Part shown: in pieces, positions 1 to 5,856 of the stretch
Layout: each line of letters begins with the position of its first letter
Position numbering within the stretch: the stretch's first letter is position 1
DNA from: Ardenticatenales bacterium
GTDB taxonomy: Bacteria > Chloroflexota > Anaerolineae > Ardenticatenales > Ardenticatenaceae
Length of the DNA: 5,856 nt
Direction of reading: 5' to 3'
Assembly: GCA_013812995.1 (NCBI GenBank)
Contig: JACCSL010000557.1
Location: 1-5,856 of the forward strand
Program-made: the position numbers and the translations under genes
Notes under the pieces: generated by a model
Databases searched by the model: none
What the model was told of the DNA's origin: nothing
What the model saw: only the letters and a program-made list of their open reading frames with translations

Positions 1-1629
1 GTTGAGTGTAGGTAGGGCTGGAGCCAAAGCTCAGTGTGTCCAGCGTACATTCGCTGCAAGGGAGGTAATCCGGATTATAACGCAGATCGAACTGGACGGT
101 GGCCCCGGTGGCATCTAGTCCTTGCGCCACGTTAAGTTGGTCGGGCCAGACCTCATAGTACAATGCTGAGTAGTGATTCATTCCCGTAATATAATCCCCG
201 AGGGATGCAGAGGAGCCAGCAACGGGGAATAGGAGCTGAACGGGAACCTTCACTACCTCCAGGCTCGCTACCGAAAAAACTGATTTGTGCTGATAATCCT
301 GGAAGTAATTGGCAATCGCGAAGTCATCAAATAGGGCTTGCCAACTGTTGTGATCTGCTGGAAAGCTGGCAATGACTTGAGACATCGCCTGAGACGCTGA
401 TTTACTATCAGGACTGCTTTGAGTATTAGTGAGCACATCCCAGACGGCTACGTTAATGTCACTTGCGTTGGTATAGCCTGCTAGAGGGGCGATCTTTTCC
501 TGTAGAAACCTGAAAAATAAAACACCCTTATATTCAGCCCTTGAATCACCGATGAGCGAGAGAGTGGTGCCTTCATCAATGTAACGGTTCATATGGAAAA
601 GGTATCCGGGAAACAGCGCGCCAGATGGTACACTGACGGAGGCAGCCGGGAATATCTCCTGCTCAATCCAGACGGCCGTATCTTCCATCAACCACGCATT
701 TCTTTCTCCACCTGGGAGGAAGTTGTTGTACCATTCCAGAGCCCCTGCCCAGCCCATGCAGCCTGGGTCGCGAAAACCCACCTGATGCCATTGGTACTGA
801 TGAGTTCATGGGCAACGGCAGTTGGTAAAAACAGACTATTTCGTGGTAGAACATTTGAAGCTGGGAGCTTTTCGATATCCCAATCTATATCTGCTCTGAA
901 ATAAATCTTGCCCGGAGGAGAGAAGGCAGCAACGTTGTTAGGAACGAAAGGGAAATTACAGGGAGCAATATCCCCCACAATCTCAATGTCAATCTTCCCT
1001 AAACCAAAATCTGACGGTTCTGGCATGTCATGCCCAGAGAGAACAAGCTCATCATAGGCATATTCCAAGGTTTCGGAGATCACGTCTACATAGTCGCACC
1101 GAGGCAGGGTGCTCCGGCAAGAAGGGGGAGTGTTTGGGCCACCAGAGCTATCCCAGTGAATCAAAAAATGTCGCTTTGTTGGCGATATCATCGTGTGACT
1201 GTTTATCGCTAGCAGAGACTCTTCCTCCATCAAACCCGCTATCAATTCACGAGTTTCAGGTTGCCAAGCGGCTTCATCAATAAACAGCGCCGCGAACATT
1301 TCCCCTATGGGCTCCATAGAATCGTGCGGTGAAGCGCGGAGGTCAATTGGAGGTTGGTGTGGGGATGACCCGTGATTGCTGGGTTGATAGCGCGCCGGAA
1401 GCTGACGAGAATTGCTCAACGCATAAAAGCGGTACAGAGCAGCTTGGTCGATAGACAACCTACCCTTTGAGTGGTCCGCCTCAATGGCTCTGATGGCCTG
1501 CTGCCAGGGTCGTTGAGGCGTTTGATCAGGGCGTTGCGCGTTTGCCAATCGAAGTGGCAAGAGGAGACCGGTGAACAGCAAAACTACCAGGCATAAAGCA
1601 AGCAGTAAAAAACGTTTGGATTTCATCAT
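1..1629 (-). pseudogene. Secreted zinc metalloprotease-like protein (MXAN_6640-like), frameshifted in the HExxH motif, 3' end outside the window
   Basis: Seen: the start is ATG at 1629-1627, with a second in-frame ATG directly after it. Residues 3-31 form a signal peptide (basic start, long hydrophobic stretch, ANA-Q cleavage site), so the product is exported. The first frame gives 276 residues up to VAHEL (His 808-810, Glu 805-807), then runs into a false end at 688. The -1/+2 alternative frame continues from about 802 to position 1 with no stop, adding about 266 residues. It begins HQYQWH and carries W-L-M-E-D-T-A-V-W-I-E at 662-694. Known: HExxH followed by a downstream E-x-T-A-x-W-x-E segment is typical of MXAN_6640-family and related gluzincin-like putative proteases; the Glu at 683-685 would be the third zinc ligand. 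Inferred: one lesion, best explained by 4 missing bases, inactivates an otherwise intact gene of at least 542 codons. A sequencing error is possible. The gene follows the lipoprotein gene by 37 nt, probably in one operon. Family assignment is by motif memory only. Confidence 0.72.
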
Positions 1630-1631
1630 GT

Positions 1632-1645
1632 CTTCGTGTGCGAAG
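1632..1645 (-). promoter_or_regulatory. Small hairpin just upstream of the protease start
   Basis: An inverted repeat, CTTCG-CACA-CGAAG read on the minus strand, ends 2 nt before the ATG at 1629. A weak Shine-Dalgarno-like AAAGG (1646-1650) lies on the far side, 16 nt from the start, which is too far unless the hairpin folds and shortens the distance. No other good ribosome binding site is visible. The hairpin has no U-tract, so it is not a terminator. A role in initiation is speculative. Confidence 0.25.
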
Positions 1646-1666
1646 CCTTTCGTGGAGTTTGGTTGA

Positions 1667-2128
1667 TTAACAGCCTGATCCTATATGAACACATATACTT
1701 ACACTGGCACTTTCACGGCGCTTGAGCCGTCCCCACCACTCCCCCGCGATCACATTATTTCCCTGCTGCAAAGGGGGGGCAGTCCATTCGATGAGGTAGC
1801 TCTCGCCTGGCTGTAGCACTAGTCGGGACAGATCTTGTGACGCGCCTGCTCCCTCGGACCAACGACCACCTTCCGCACCTCCCGACAAAAAAATGTCAAC
1901 GACCGGACCATCCGCTCGTTCCAGGACTACCTCCTTTTCCGTGATGTTCTTCAAGGTAAAGCGAGCATGAAGGAGTTCTTCTTGTCGGTATATCCGATGC
2001 TCTGACCAAATGGTTCCTTCAACCAACCCATCGGTGTACGTATCGCTGACCGCTCCCCTCCCTGTGTCGCAGGCGGAGAGTAGTACACAAAGCAGGAGAC
2101 AAAGCAAGGGCAAAGGTAGATGTTTCAA
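1667..2128 (-). CDS. Lipoprotein with a BsuPI-like (proteinase inhibitor-like) domain
   Basis: This predicted membrane-anchored lipoprotein has 153 residues. Seen: a hydrophobic signal peptide ends in the lipobox L-S-A-C at residues 17-20, so Cys20 would be lipidated. Residues about 45-118 follow the BsuPI pattern: a charged segment leading into R-F-T-L-K-N-I-T, then a V-D-I-F strand, R-W-S-E-G, and L-x-P-G-E-S-Y-L-I-E-W. The C-terminus has two cysteines (146, 153) that could pair. The start is TTG at 2128-2126, supported by GAGGA at 2136-2140 with 7-nt spacing; the signal peptide begins right after it. Known: the family is named for the Bacillus subtilis intracellular proteinase inhibitor, but most members are uncharacterised. 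Inferred: its place directly before the secreted protease gene suggests a partner, inhibitor or chaperone role. The lipoprotein call is firm and the BsuPI call is good by pattern; the function is open. Confidence 0.8.
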   Translation of the reverse strand: MKHLPLPLLCLLLCVLLSACDTGRGAVSDTYTDGLVEGTIWSEHRIYRQEELLHARFTLKNITEKEVVLERADGPVVDIFLSGGAEGGRWSEGAGASQDLSRLVLQPGESYLIEWTAPPLQQGNNVIAGEWWGRLKRRESASVSICVHIGSGC

Positions 2129-2135
2129 GGCAATT

Positions 2136-2140
2136 TCCTC
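2136..2140 (-). promoter_or_regulatory. Ribosome binding site deciding a TTG start
   Basis: GAGGA on the minus strand lies 7 nt before TTG at 2128-2126. No ATG or GTG lies in frame between them, and the signal peptide begins at once, so TTG is the start of the lipoprotein gene. Confidence 0.7.
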
Positions 2141-2232
2141 GTTAGGTTGGGATATTGCACAGATTGGACATGCAACGGAGGCCCAAAACGGTTGATAGCT
2201 CTATTACACTCGAAATGCAAGGACAAAGCTAG

Positions 2233-2247
2233 GTGTCAACTCGACAC
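2233..2247 (-). promoter_or_regulatory. Possible -35 and operator for the leftward operon
   Basis: The minus strand carries an exact TTGACA (2234-2239) embedded in the inverted repeat GTGTC-N5-GACAC. No good -10 box lies 16-18 nt downstream, so the promoter call is weak. The repeat could bind a dimeric regulator, but nothing in the window shows which one. Confidence 0.25.
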
Positions 2248-2366
2248 AAAAAGAATACATTTGTTGTGATTTTCACTAATGGGAGAACTGGGAGTAGTAC
2301 CCGAGACAATTAGGCTGTAGCGTGGGTTAGGAAGAGACGTGCCGCTTTTTTCTCAGGCTCCCCCTA

Positions 2367-2394
2367 TTGACTTCATGGTAGAGCTCGATATAAT
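2367..2394 (+). promoter_or_regulatory. Sigma-70/SigA-type promoter of the marR-ABC-ABC operon
   Basis: The -35 box is TTGACT (2367-2372) and the -10 box is a perfect TATAAT (2389-2394), with 16-nt spacing. The predicted transcript starts near 2400-2402, giving a leader of about 38 nt before the MarR start. This is the strongest promoter match that I found in the window. Confidence 0.75.
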
Positions 2395-2399
2395 TACCA

Positions 2400-2422
2400 C
2401 TGTTAACAGTTAACACAGTTAA
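2400..2422 (+). promoter_or_regulatory. Nested GTTAAC inverted repeats, probable MarR operator
   Basis: TGTTAACAGTTAACA (2401-2415) is a perfect 7-bp-arm inverted repeat around one base. It overlaps a second repeat, TTAAC-ACA-GTTAA (2410-2422), and the perfect palindrome CTGTTAACAG (2400-2409). The cluster covers the predicted transcription start and lies directly downstream of the -10 box, so a bound dimer would block RNA polymerase. MarR regulators commonly repress their own operon from such sites; binding here is inferred. Confidence 0.6.
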
Positions 2423-2438
2423 ATAAGTAGGGTGAAGG

Positions 2439-2909
2439 ATGGCAGATAACGAGCAACGAATCGCGCGGCGATTCATGGAAGTGGTCCCTGCCCTCCTGCA
2501 TGGCCTCGGGAGCGAGCTACGCGCCGCCGCTTTTGAGAGTGGCTCGGTGAGCCTCGCGCAGTTTCGTACCTTGATTGCGCTGCACCACGGACCACGCTCC
2601 CTCAACGAGCTGGCCTCGTTCAACGAGGTGTCCCCCCCGGCGGTCTCGCGGCTCATCTCGACGCTCGTAGAGCGCGGCTGGGTACAGCGCGTGCCGGACC
2701 CGGCGGACCGGCGGCAGGTTATCCTGACGCTCACGAGTGCTGGTGAGGAGAGTTGGTCTGCGCTCTCGAAGCGGGGCGTCGAGCATCTGGCTGCCATGCT
2801 GGATCAATTGTCGGACGAAGAAATTGCTGGATTGGAAGTGGCACTGGTGGGGTTGGCGCGGGTGCTGGCCGCCCGACAGGCAGAAAAAAGCGAGATGAAA
2901 CCATCATGA
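2439..2909 (+). CDS. MarR family transcriptional regulator
   Basis: A 156-residue winged helix-turn-helix regulator, the usual length for the family. Seen: helices at both ends would form the dimer interface. The helix-turn-helix lies at about residues 54-78, with recognition helix S-P-P-A-V-S-R-L-I-S-T-L. The wing follows at 80-98 and contains the typical D-P-A-D-R-R-Q turn (Asp90, Arg91, Arg92). The start ATG has AGGG 6 nt upstream (2429-2432). Known: MarR proteins are dimeric repressors released by small ligands, often drugs or phenolics, and commonly sit before exporter genes. Inferred: it represses its own promoter through the GTTAAC repeats and so controls the two ABC genes behind it. 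Its stop overlaps the next start (ATGA at 2906-2909). The ligand cannot be read from sequence. It might also act on the divergent lipoprotein operon, but no matching repeat is seen there. Confidence 0.93.
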   Translation: MADNEQRIARRFMEVVPALLHGLGSELRAAAFESGSVSLAQFRTLIALHHGPRSLNELASFNEVSPPAVSRLISTLVERGWVQRVPDPADRRQVILTLTSAGEESWSALSKRGVEHLAAMLDQLSDEEIAGLEVALVGLARVLAARQAEKSEMKPS

Positions 2910-5146
2910 TACGGTTAGCAAAGTACCTGAAGCCTTTTATTCCTATGATTGTGCTCTCCATCGTGCTGCTCTTCGTGCAGGCGATGAGCGACCTGGCGCT
3001 GCCCGATTACATGTCGCGCATCGTCAACTATGGCATCCAGCAGGGCGGCGTGGAAAACGCAGTCCCGCTTGCGGTTCGCCAGAGCCAGATGGAGAAACTT
3101 ATCCTCTTCATGAGCACCGAGGATAAGGTCGCAGTTCTCAGCCACTACACGCTCGCCAATGAAAAGAGCCCGGACTACGAGACGCTCGTCGCGGACTACC
3201 CAGCCCTCGCAAACGAGTCTATCTACGTTCTGAAGGAGATCGAGCAGAGCGAGATCGACCGGCTGAACCCGGTGATGGGCAAGGCCTGGCTCGTCGTCTC
3301 CGGCATCGAGCAGAGCATCGCCGACCCTGCCAGCATCCCGGAGGGTCAAGGCTTTGGCTTTGACCTCTCGCAGCTGCCCCCAGGGGTGGACGTGTTCAAG
3401 CTGCTAGCAAACCTTCCCGCCACGCAGCGCGCGGAGATCGACCGCACGATGGATGAGCGATTTGCCGCGATGGGCGACAGTCTCATCGTCCAGGCAGCGG
3501 TGGGCGCGGTCAAGACAGAGTATGAGGCGCTGGGCATGGACACGCGCGCCCTACAGAACAGCTATGTCATCCAGAGCGGGATTCTAATGGTGTTGCTATC
3601 GCTGCTCTCGGGCGTTGCTACGGTGGCCGTCGGCTACCTCTCGGCCCTCACAGCGGCGGGGCTGGCGCGCAACCTGCGGCGCGCGGTGTTCACCCGCGTC
3701 GAGAATTTCTCCAGCGCGGAATTCGATACCTTCTCGACCGCCTCGCTGATTACCCGCTCCACGAATGATGTCACGCAGATTCAGATGATCGTCATGATCA
3801 TGATTCGCATGGTCTTCTACGCGCCGATTATGGGCGTGGGCGGCGTGATTCGGGCCGTTGGCAAGAGCCCGTCGATGTCGTGGATGATCGGGCTGGCGGT
3901 GCTGCTACTGATGGGCTTCATCATCACGGTCTTCTGGCTCTCCCTGCCGCGCTTCAAGATTATCCAGGATCTCATTGACCGGCTCAACCTGATTACTCGC
4001 GAGAATCTATCGGGCATGATGGTAGTGCGCGCCTTCAACACGCAGCACTTCGAGGAAAATCGCTTCGACGAGGCGAACCGGAAGCTGACCAATACGAGCC
4101 TGTTCGTTGGTCGCCTCATGGCGCTGATGATGCCGGTGATGATGCTGATTATGAATGTGCTCTCCGTGATGATTATCTGGGTAGGCGCGCACCAGGTGGC
4201 GACCTCGCAGATGCAGGTCGGGGACATGATTGCCTTCATGCAGTACGCGATGCAGATCATGATGGCGTTCCTGATGCTCTCGTTCATGTTTATCATCCTC
4301 CCCCGCGCCTCCGTCTCGGCGGACCGCATCGCGGAGGTGCTGGACACCGAGCCTACCATCCATGACCCGGCAACGCCCAAGCACTTCCCGGAGCCCTTCA
4401 CAGGCACCATCGAGTTTCGCACTGTCTCGTTCCGCTACCCCGGCGCGGAAGAGGATGTCCTGCACGAGATCAGCTTCACGGCATTGCCTGGCCAGACGAC
4501 GGCATTCATCGGCTCCACGGGGTCGGGCAAATCCACGGTGGTCAACCTGATTCCTCGCTTCTACGATGTGACGGGCGGGGCCATCCTCATCGATGGCACG
4601 GACATTCGCGAGGTCACGCAGCACGATCTGCGCGACAAGATTGGGTATATTCCGCAGCGGGGCTCGCTCTTCTCCGGCACCATCGAGAGCAACCTGCGCT
4701 ACGCCGACGCGGAGGCCAGCCTGGAGGCCCTGAAAGTGGCCACGGACATCGCGCAGGCATCTGCGTTTATCGCCGATAAGCCCGAGGGGCTGGCAACCGA
4801 GATATCGCAGGGCGGCACCAACGTCTCCGGCGGGCAGCGGCAGCGGCTCTCCATCGCCCGCGCGCTGGTCAAGAATCCGCCAATTTATATCTTTGATGAC
4901 AGTTTCTCGGCACTGGACTTCAAGACAGACCGGGCACTGCGCCAGGCGCTCAAGGCCAGCACCAGCCACAGCACCGTGCTGATCGTGGCGCAGCGCATCT
5001 CGACGATCAAGAATGCTGAGCAGATCATTGTATTGGACGAGGGGCGCGTGGTGGGCAAGGGAAGCCATGAGGAACTGATGAGAGAGTGTGAAACGTACCG
5101 CGAGATTGCGCTGTCGCAGCTCAGTATGGAGGAATTGGCCGCATGA
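2906..5146 (+). CDS. ABC exporter half-transporter with degenerate ATPase site and large TM1-TM2 insert (first subunit of a heterodimer)
   Basis: A 746-residue fused membrane-ATPase protein that would export drugs or other hydrophobic substrates with the next gene's product. Seen: TM1 at about 9-31; a mostly helical, acidic, presumably extracellular insert at about 49-218; further membrane helices from about 222; and a nucleotide-binding domain from about 500. The domain shows A-loop Tyr511, Walker A G-S-T-G-S-G-K-S-T (536-544), Q-loop Gln584, signature V-S-G-G-Q (640-644), Walker B I-F-D-D and D-loop S-A-L-D (668-671). Asp665 stands where the catalytic Glu is expected, and Gln696 (A-Q-R) replaces the switch His. 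Known: heterodimeric exporters such as TM287/288, BmrCD and TmrAB carry one such degenerate site, and half-transporters are usually about 600 residues. The ATG at 2906 overlaps the marR stop and begins right at the family N-terminus. Upstream in-frame starts (for example 2753) lie inside marR and encode no family sequence. The substrate is unknown. Confidence 0.93.
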   Translation: MIRLAKYLKPFIPMIVLSIVLLFVQAMSDLALPDYMSRIVNYGIQQGGVENAVPLAVRQSQMEKLILFMSTEDKVAVLSHYTLANEKSPDYETLVADYPALANESIYVLKEIEQSEIDRLNPVMGKAWLVVSGIEQSIADPASIPEGQGFGFDLSQLPPGVDVFKLLANLPATQRAEIDRTMDERFAAMGDSLIVQAAVGAVKTEYEALGMDTRALQNSYVIQSGILMVLLSLLSGVATVAVGYLSALTAAGLARNLRRAVFTRVENFSSAEFDTFSTASLITRSTNDVTQIQMIVMIMIRMVFYAPIMGVGGVIRAVGKSPSMSWMIGLAVLLLMGFIITVFWLSLPRFKIIQDLIDRLNLITRENLSGMMVVRAFNTQHFEENRFDEANRKLTNTSLFVGRLMALMMPVMMLIMNVLSVMIIWVGAHQVATSQMQVGDMIAFMQYAMQIMMAFLMLSFMFIILPRASVSADRIAEVLDTEPTIHDPATPKHFPEPFTGTIEFRTVSFRYPGAEEDVLHEISFTALPGQTTAFIGSTGSGKSTVVNLIPRFYDVTGGAILIDGTDIREVTQHDLRDKIGYIPQRGSLFSGTIESNLRYADAEASLEALKVATDIAQASAFIADKPEGLATEISQGGTNVSGGQRQRLSIARALVKNPPIYIFDDSFSALDFKTDRALRQALKASTSHSTVLIVAQRISTIKNAEQIIVLDEGRVVGKGSHEELMRECETYREIALSQLSMEELAA
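5128..5132 (+). promoter_or_regulatory. Ribosome binding site of the second ABC gene
   Basis: GGAGG lies within the end of the first ABC gene, 10 nt before the first of three consecutive in-frame ATGs (5143, 5146, 5149). The spacing favours 5143, which also overlaps the upstream stop as ATGA. Confidence 0.65.
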
Positions 5147-5856
5147 TGATGGGAAATCAGCGCCCCGGCGGGGGCGGTCCGATGGGTGGCCCGATGGGCG
5201 GGATGATGGGCGGAGCCGCCAAGGCCCGCAACTTCAAGGATACGATGCGCAAGCTGGTGGACTATCTCCGCCCCTATCAGCTTTCGATTATCATCGTGAT
5301 TATCTTCGCCATTGCCTCGACCCTGTTCATGATCGTTGGCCCCAAGATTCTAGGGAATGCCACGACCAAACTTTTCGAGGGCGTGATGGCGCAGATCGCG
5401 GGAACCGGCTCCATTGATTTCGATTACATCGGCAGGATCATCCTGACCATGCTGGGGCTGTACCTGTTCTCCAACATTATGGCCTATATCCAGGGTTGGA
5501 TCATGGCGGGCGTGTCGATGGAGGTTACCTACAAGTTTCGCCAGGAGATCTCGGAGAAGATCAACCGGATGCCCCTCCAGTATTTCGATGGCACGAATCA
5601 GGGCGAGGTCCTCTCCCGCGTCACCAACGATGTGGACACGATCAGCCAGACGCTCAACCAGAGTCTCTCGCAGATCATCACCTCGGTAGTCACGCTGGTG
5701 GGAGTGCTCGTGATGATGTTTTCCATCAGCGAGAGCTTTGCAGAAATAGGGATAGGGTTGGGGTGTGAGAAAAAGGGGCTAAAAAAGATTAATCGCGGGT
5801 GTAGAACGCCCCATAAGGGCGCGCTGTGGCTGAGAGCAGTACCGCAAAACCGCAGC
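5143..5856 (+). CDS. ABC exporter half-transporter, second subunit, only the N-terminal part present and apparently interrupted near 5730
   Basis: This should be the partner of the upstream exporter half. Seen: the N-terminus is Met/Gly/Pro-rich with repeated G-P-M-G-G units (residues about 9-26). TM1 follows at about 47-69 and a second hydrophobic segment at about 105-125. The cytoplasmic loop has F-R-Q-E-I, the Y-F-D turn and T-N-D-V-D (Asn162-Asp163), all typical of the ABC type-1 exporter fold. A third hydrophobic segment ends near Ser196 (5730). After this the frame stays open to the edge but no longer resembles a transporter: the expected membrane sequence gives way to Gly-rich, then basic residues. 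Family members are about 600-620 residues, so about 420, including the whole ATPase domain, are missing. Start 5143 overlaps the previous stop and has GGAGG upstream. Inferred: an insertion or sequence junction truncates the gene. If real, the heterodimer lacks its consensus ATPase site. Confidence 0.82.
   Translation, partial: MMMGNQRPGGGGPMGGPMGGMMGGAAKARNFKDTMRKLVDYLRPYQLSIIIVIIFAIASTLFMIVGPKILGNATTKLFEGVMAQIAGTGSIDFDYIGRIILTMLGLYLFSNIMAYIQGWIMAGVSMEVTYKFRQEISEKINRMPLQYFDGTNQGEVLSRVTNDVDTISQTLNQSLSQIITSVVTLVGVLVMMFSISESFAEIGIGLGCEKKGLKKINRGCRTPHKGALWLRAVPQNRS
5731..5856. mobile_element. Possible end of an inserted element breaking the second ABC gene
   Basis: ABC homology stops at about 5730. 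The following 126 nt are purine-rich on the plus strand (5745-5790) and lower in GC than the transporter genes. They contain a minus-strand reading frame ending in TAA at 5789-5791, close to the junction, as a transposase tail near an IS end would be. The first bases (GAGAGCTTTGCAG) could be a terminal repeat, loosely like some IS5-type ends. The other end and any target duplication lie outside the window, so an assembly or contig junction cannot be excluded. Confidence 0.4.
5789..5856 (-). CDS. C-terminal tail of an unidentified protein, possibly a transposase (partial)
   Basis: The minus strand is open from the window edge to TAA at 5789-5791: 21 codons ending A-R-P-Y-G-A-F-Y-T-R-D. I do not recognise the family. 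A frame this short can be open by chance. Its support is its position just inside the point where the ABC gene breaks, pointing outward toward the junction as a transposase would. The remaining gene would lie to the right of the window. Confidence 0.25.
   Translation of the reverse strand, partial: CGFAVLLSATARPYGAFYTRD

Larger units (their letters stand above)
2129..2438. other. Divergent intergenic control region
   Basis: This 310-nt gap between the two divergent operons holds the rightward promoter and operator (2367-2422) and probably the leftward promoter. I see no convincing small gene or RNA in it. Part 2233-2276 contains two short inverted repeats, GTGTC-N5-GACAC (2233-2247) and GTGA-TTT-TCAC (2266-2276). 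Composition changes across this gap, from moderate GC on the left to GC-rich coding on the right. Confidence 0.6.

Noticed and set aside
190..215. Apparent second frameshift in the protease 3' part
   Set aside because: A careful recount of the C-run (four bases) keeps the frame open, and the translation continues without a stop to position 1.
593..904. Plus-strand open frame of 103 codons
   Set aside because: It lies in phase opposite the open protease frame on the minus strand; it has no ribosome binding site and its protein has no recognisable features.
2753..2905. Upstream extension of the first ABC protein
   Set aside because: The added 51 residues overlap the marR gene in another frame and are not family-like. 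The ATG at 2906 overlaps the marR stop and begins at the expected N-terminus.
4007..5068. Minus-strand open frame of 353 codons across the ABC gene
   Set aside because: It is antisense to the ATPase and membrane domains, is rich in His, Arg and Asp as expected from the complement of GC-rich codons, and has no domain of its own.
5088..5768. Plus-strand frames of 109 and 90 codons at 5088-5417 and 5496-5768
   Set aside because: Both are out-of-frame shadows of the second ABC gene, whose own frame shows membrane helices and ABC loop motifs.
5807..5821. Inverted repeat CGCCC-CATAA-GGGCG as a terminator
   Set aside because: There is no T-run next to the stem on either strand. On the minus strand the nearest T-run is about 20 nt away and past the TAA, so it is more likely ordinary coding sequence.

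Overview
The window holds two divergent gene modules separated by a 310-nt control region (2129-2438). It contains no rRNA, tRNA or CRISPR array that I can see. The organism is probably a Gram-positive-type (monoderm) or Chloroflexota-like bacterium. This is a low-confidence guess from a lipobox protein, a heterodimeric ABC exporter with a large insert between its first two membrane helices, and mixed GC content. No marker gene fixes the taxon.

Left module, minus strand (1-2128): a small BsuPI-like lipoprotein (1667-2128, TTG start with a good Shine-Dalgarno) is followed after 37 nt by a secreted zinc-metalloprotease-like gene (1629 down to and beyond position 1). The protease reading frame is broken once, near 800-804, exactly inside the expected HExxH active-site motif. 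The frame then stays open without any stop codon to the left edge of the window, and that stretch carries the downstream part of the protease domain (E-D-T-A-x-W-x-E). The gene is therefore a one-frameshift pseudogene or carries a sequence error. The pair suggests a cell-surface protease with an inhibitor-like or accessory lipoprotein, which is an inference.

Right module, plus strand (2439 to the edge): a MarR-type repressor (2439-2909) and two ABC exporter half-transporters (2906-5146 and 5143 onward) are joined by ATGA stop/start overlaps, so this is a tight, translationally coupled operon. A near-consensus promoter (TTGACT, 16 nt, TATAAT) precedes the repressor, and nested GTTAAC inverted repeats sit on the predicted transcription start, as expected for autoregulation. 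The first ABC protein has Asp instead of the catalytic Glu and Gln instead of the switch His. This marks it as the degenerate-site half of a heterodimeric multidrug-type exporter. It also carries an insert of about 170 residues between TM1 and TM2.

Right edge: the second ABC gene matches the family only to about 5730. Beyond this the frame stays open but encodes unrelated sequence of different composition. On the opposite strand a 21-codon open tail ends in TAA at 5789. This fits the end of an inserted mobile element or a sequence junction, which would leave the exporter without its consensus ATPase partner.
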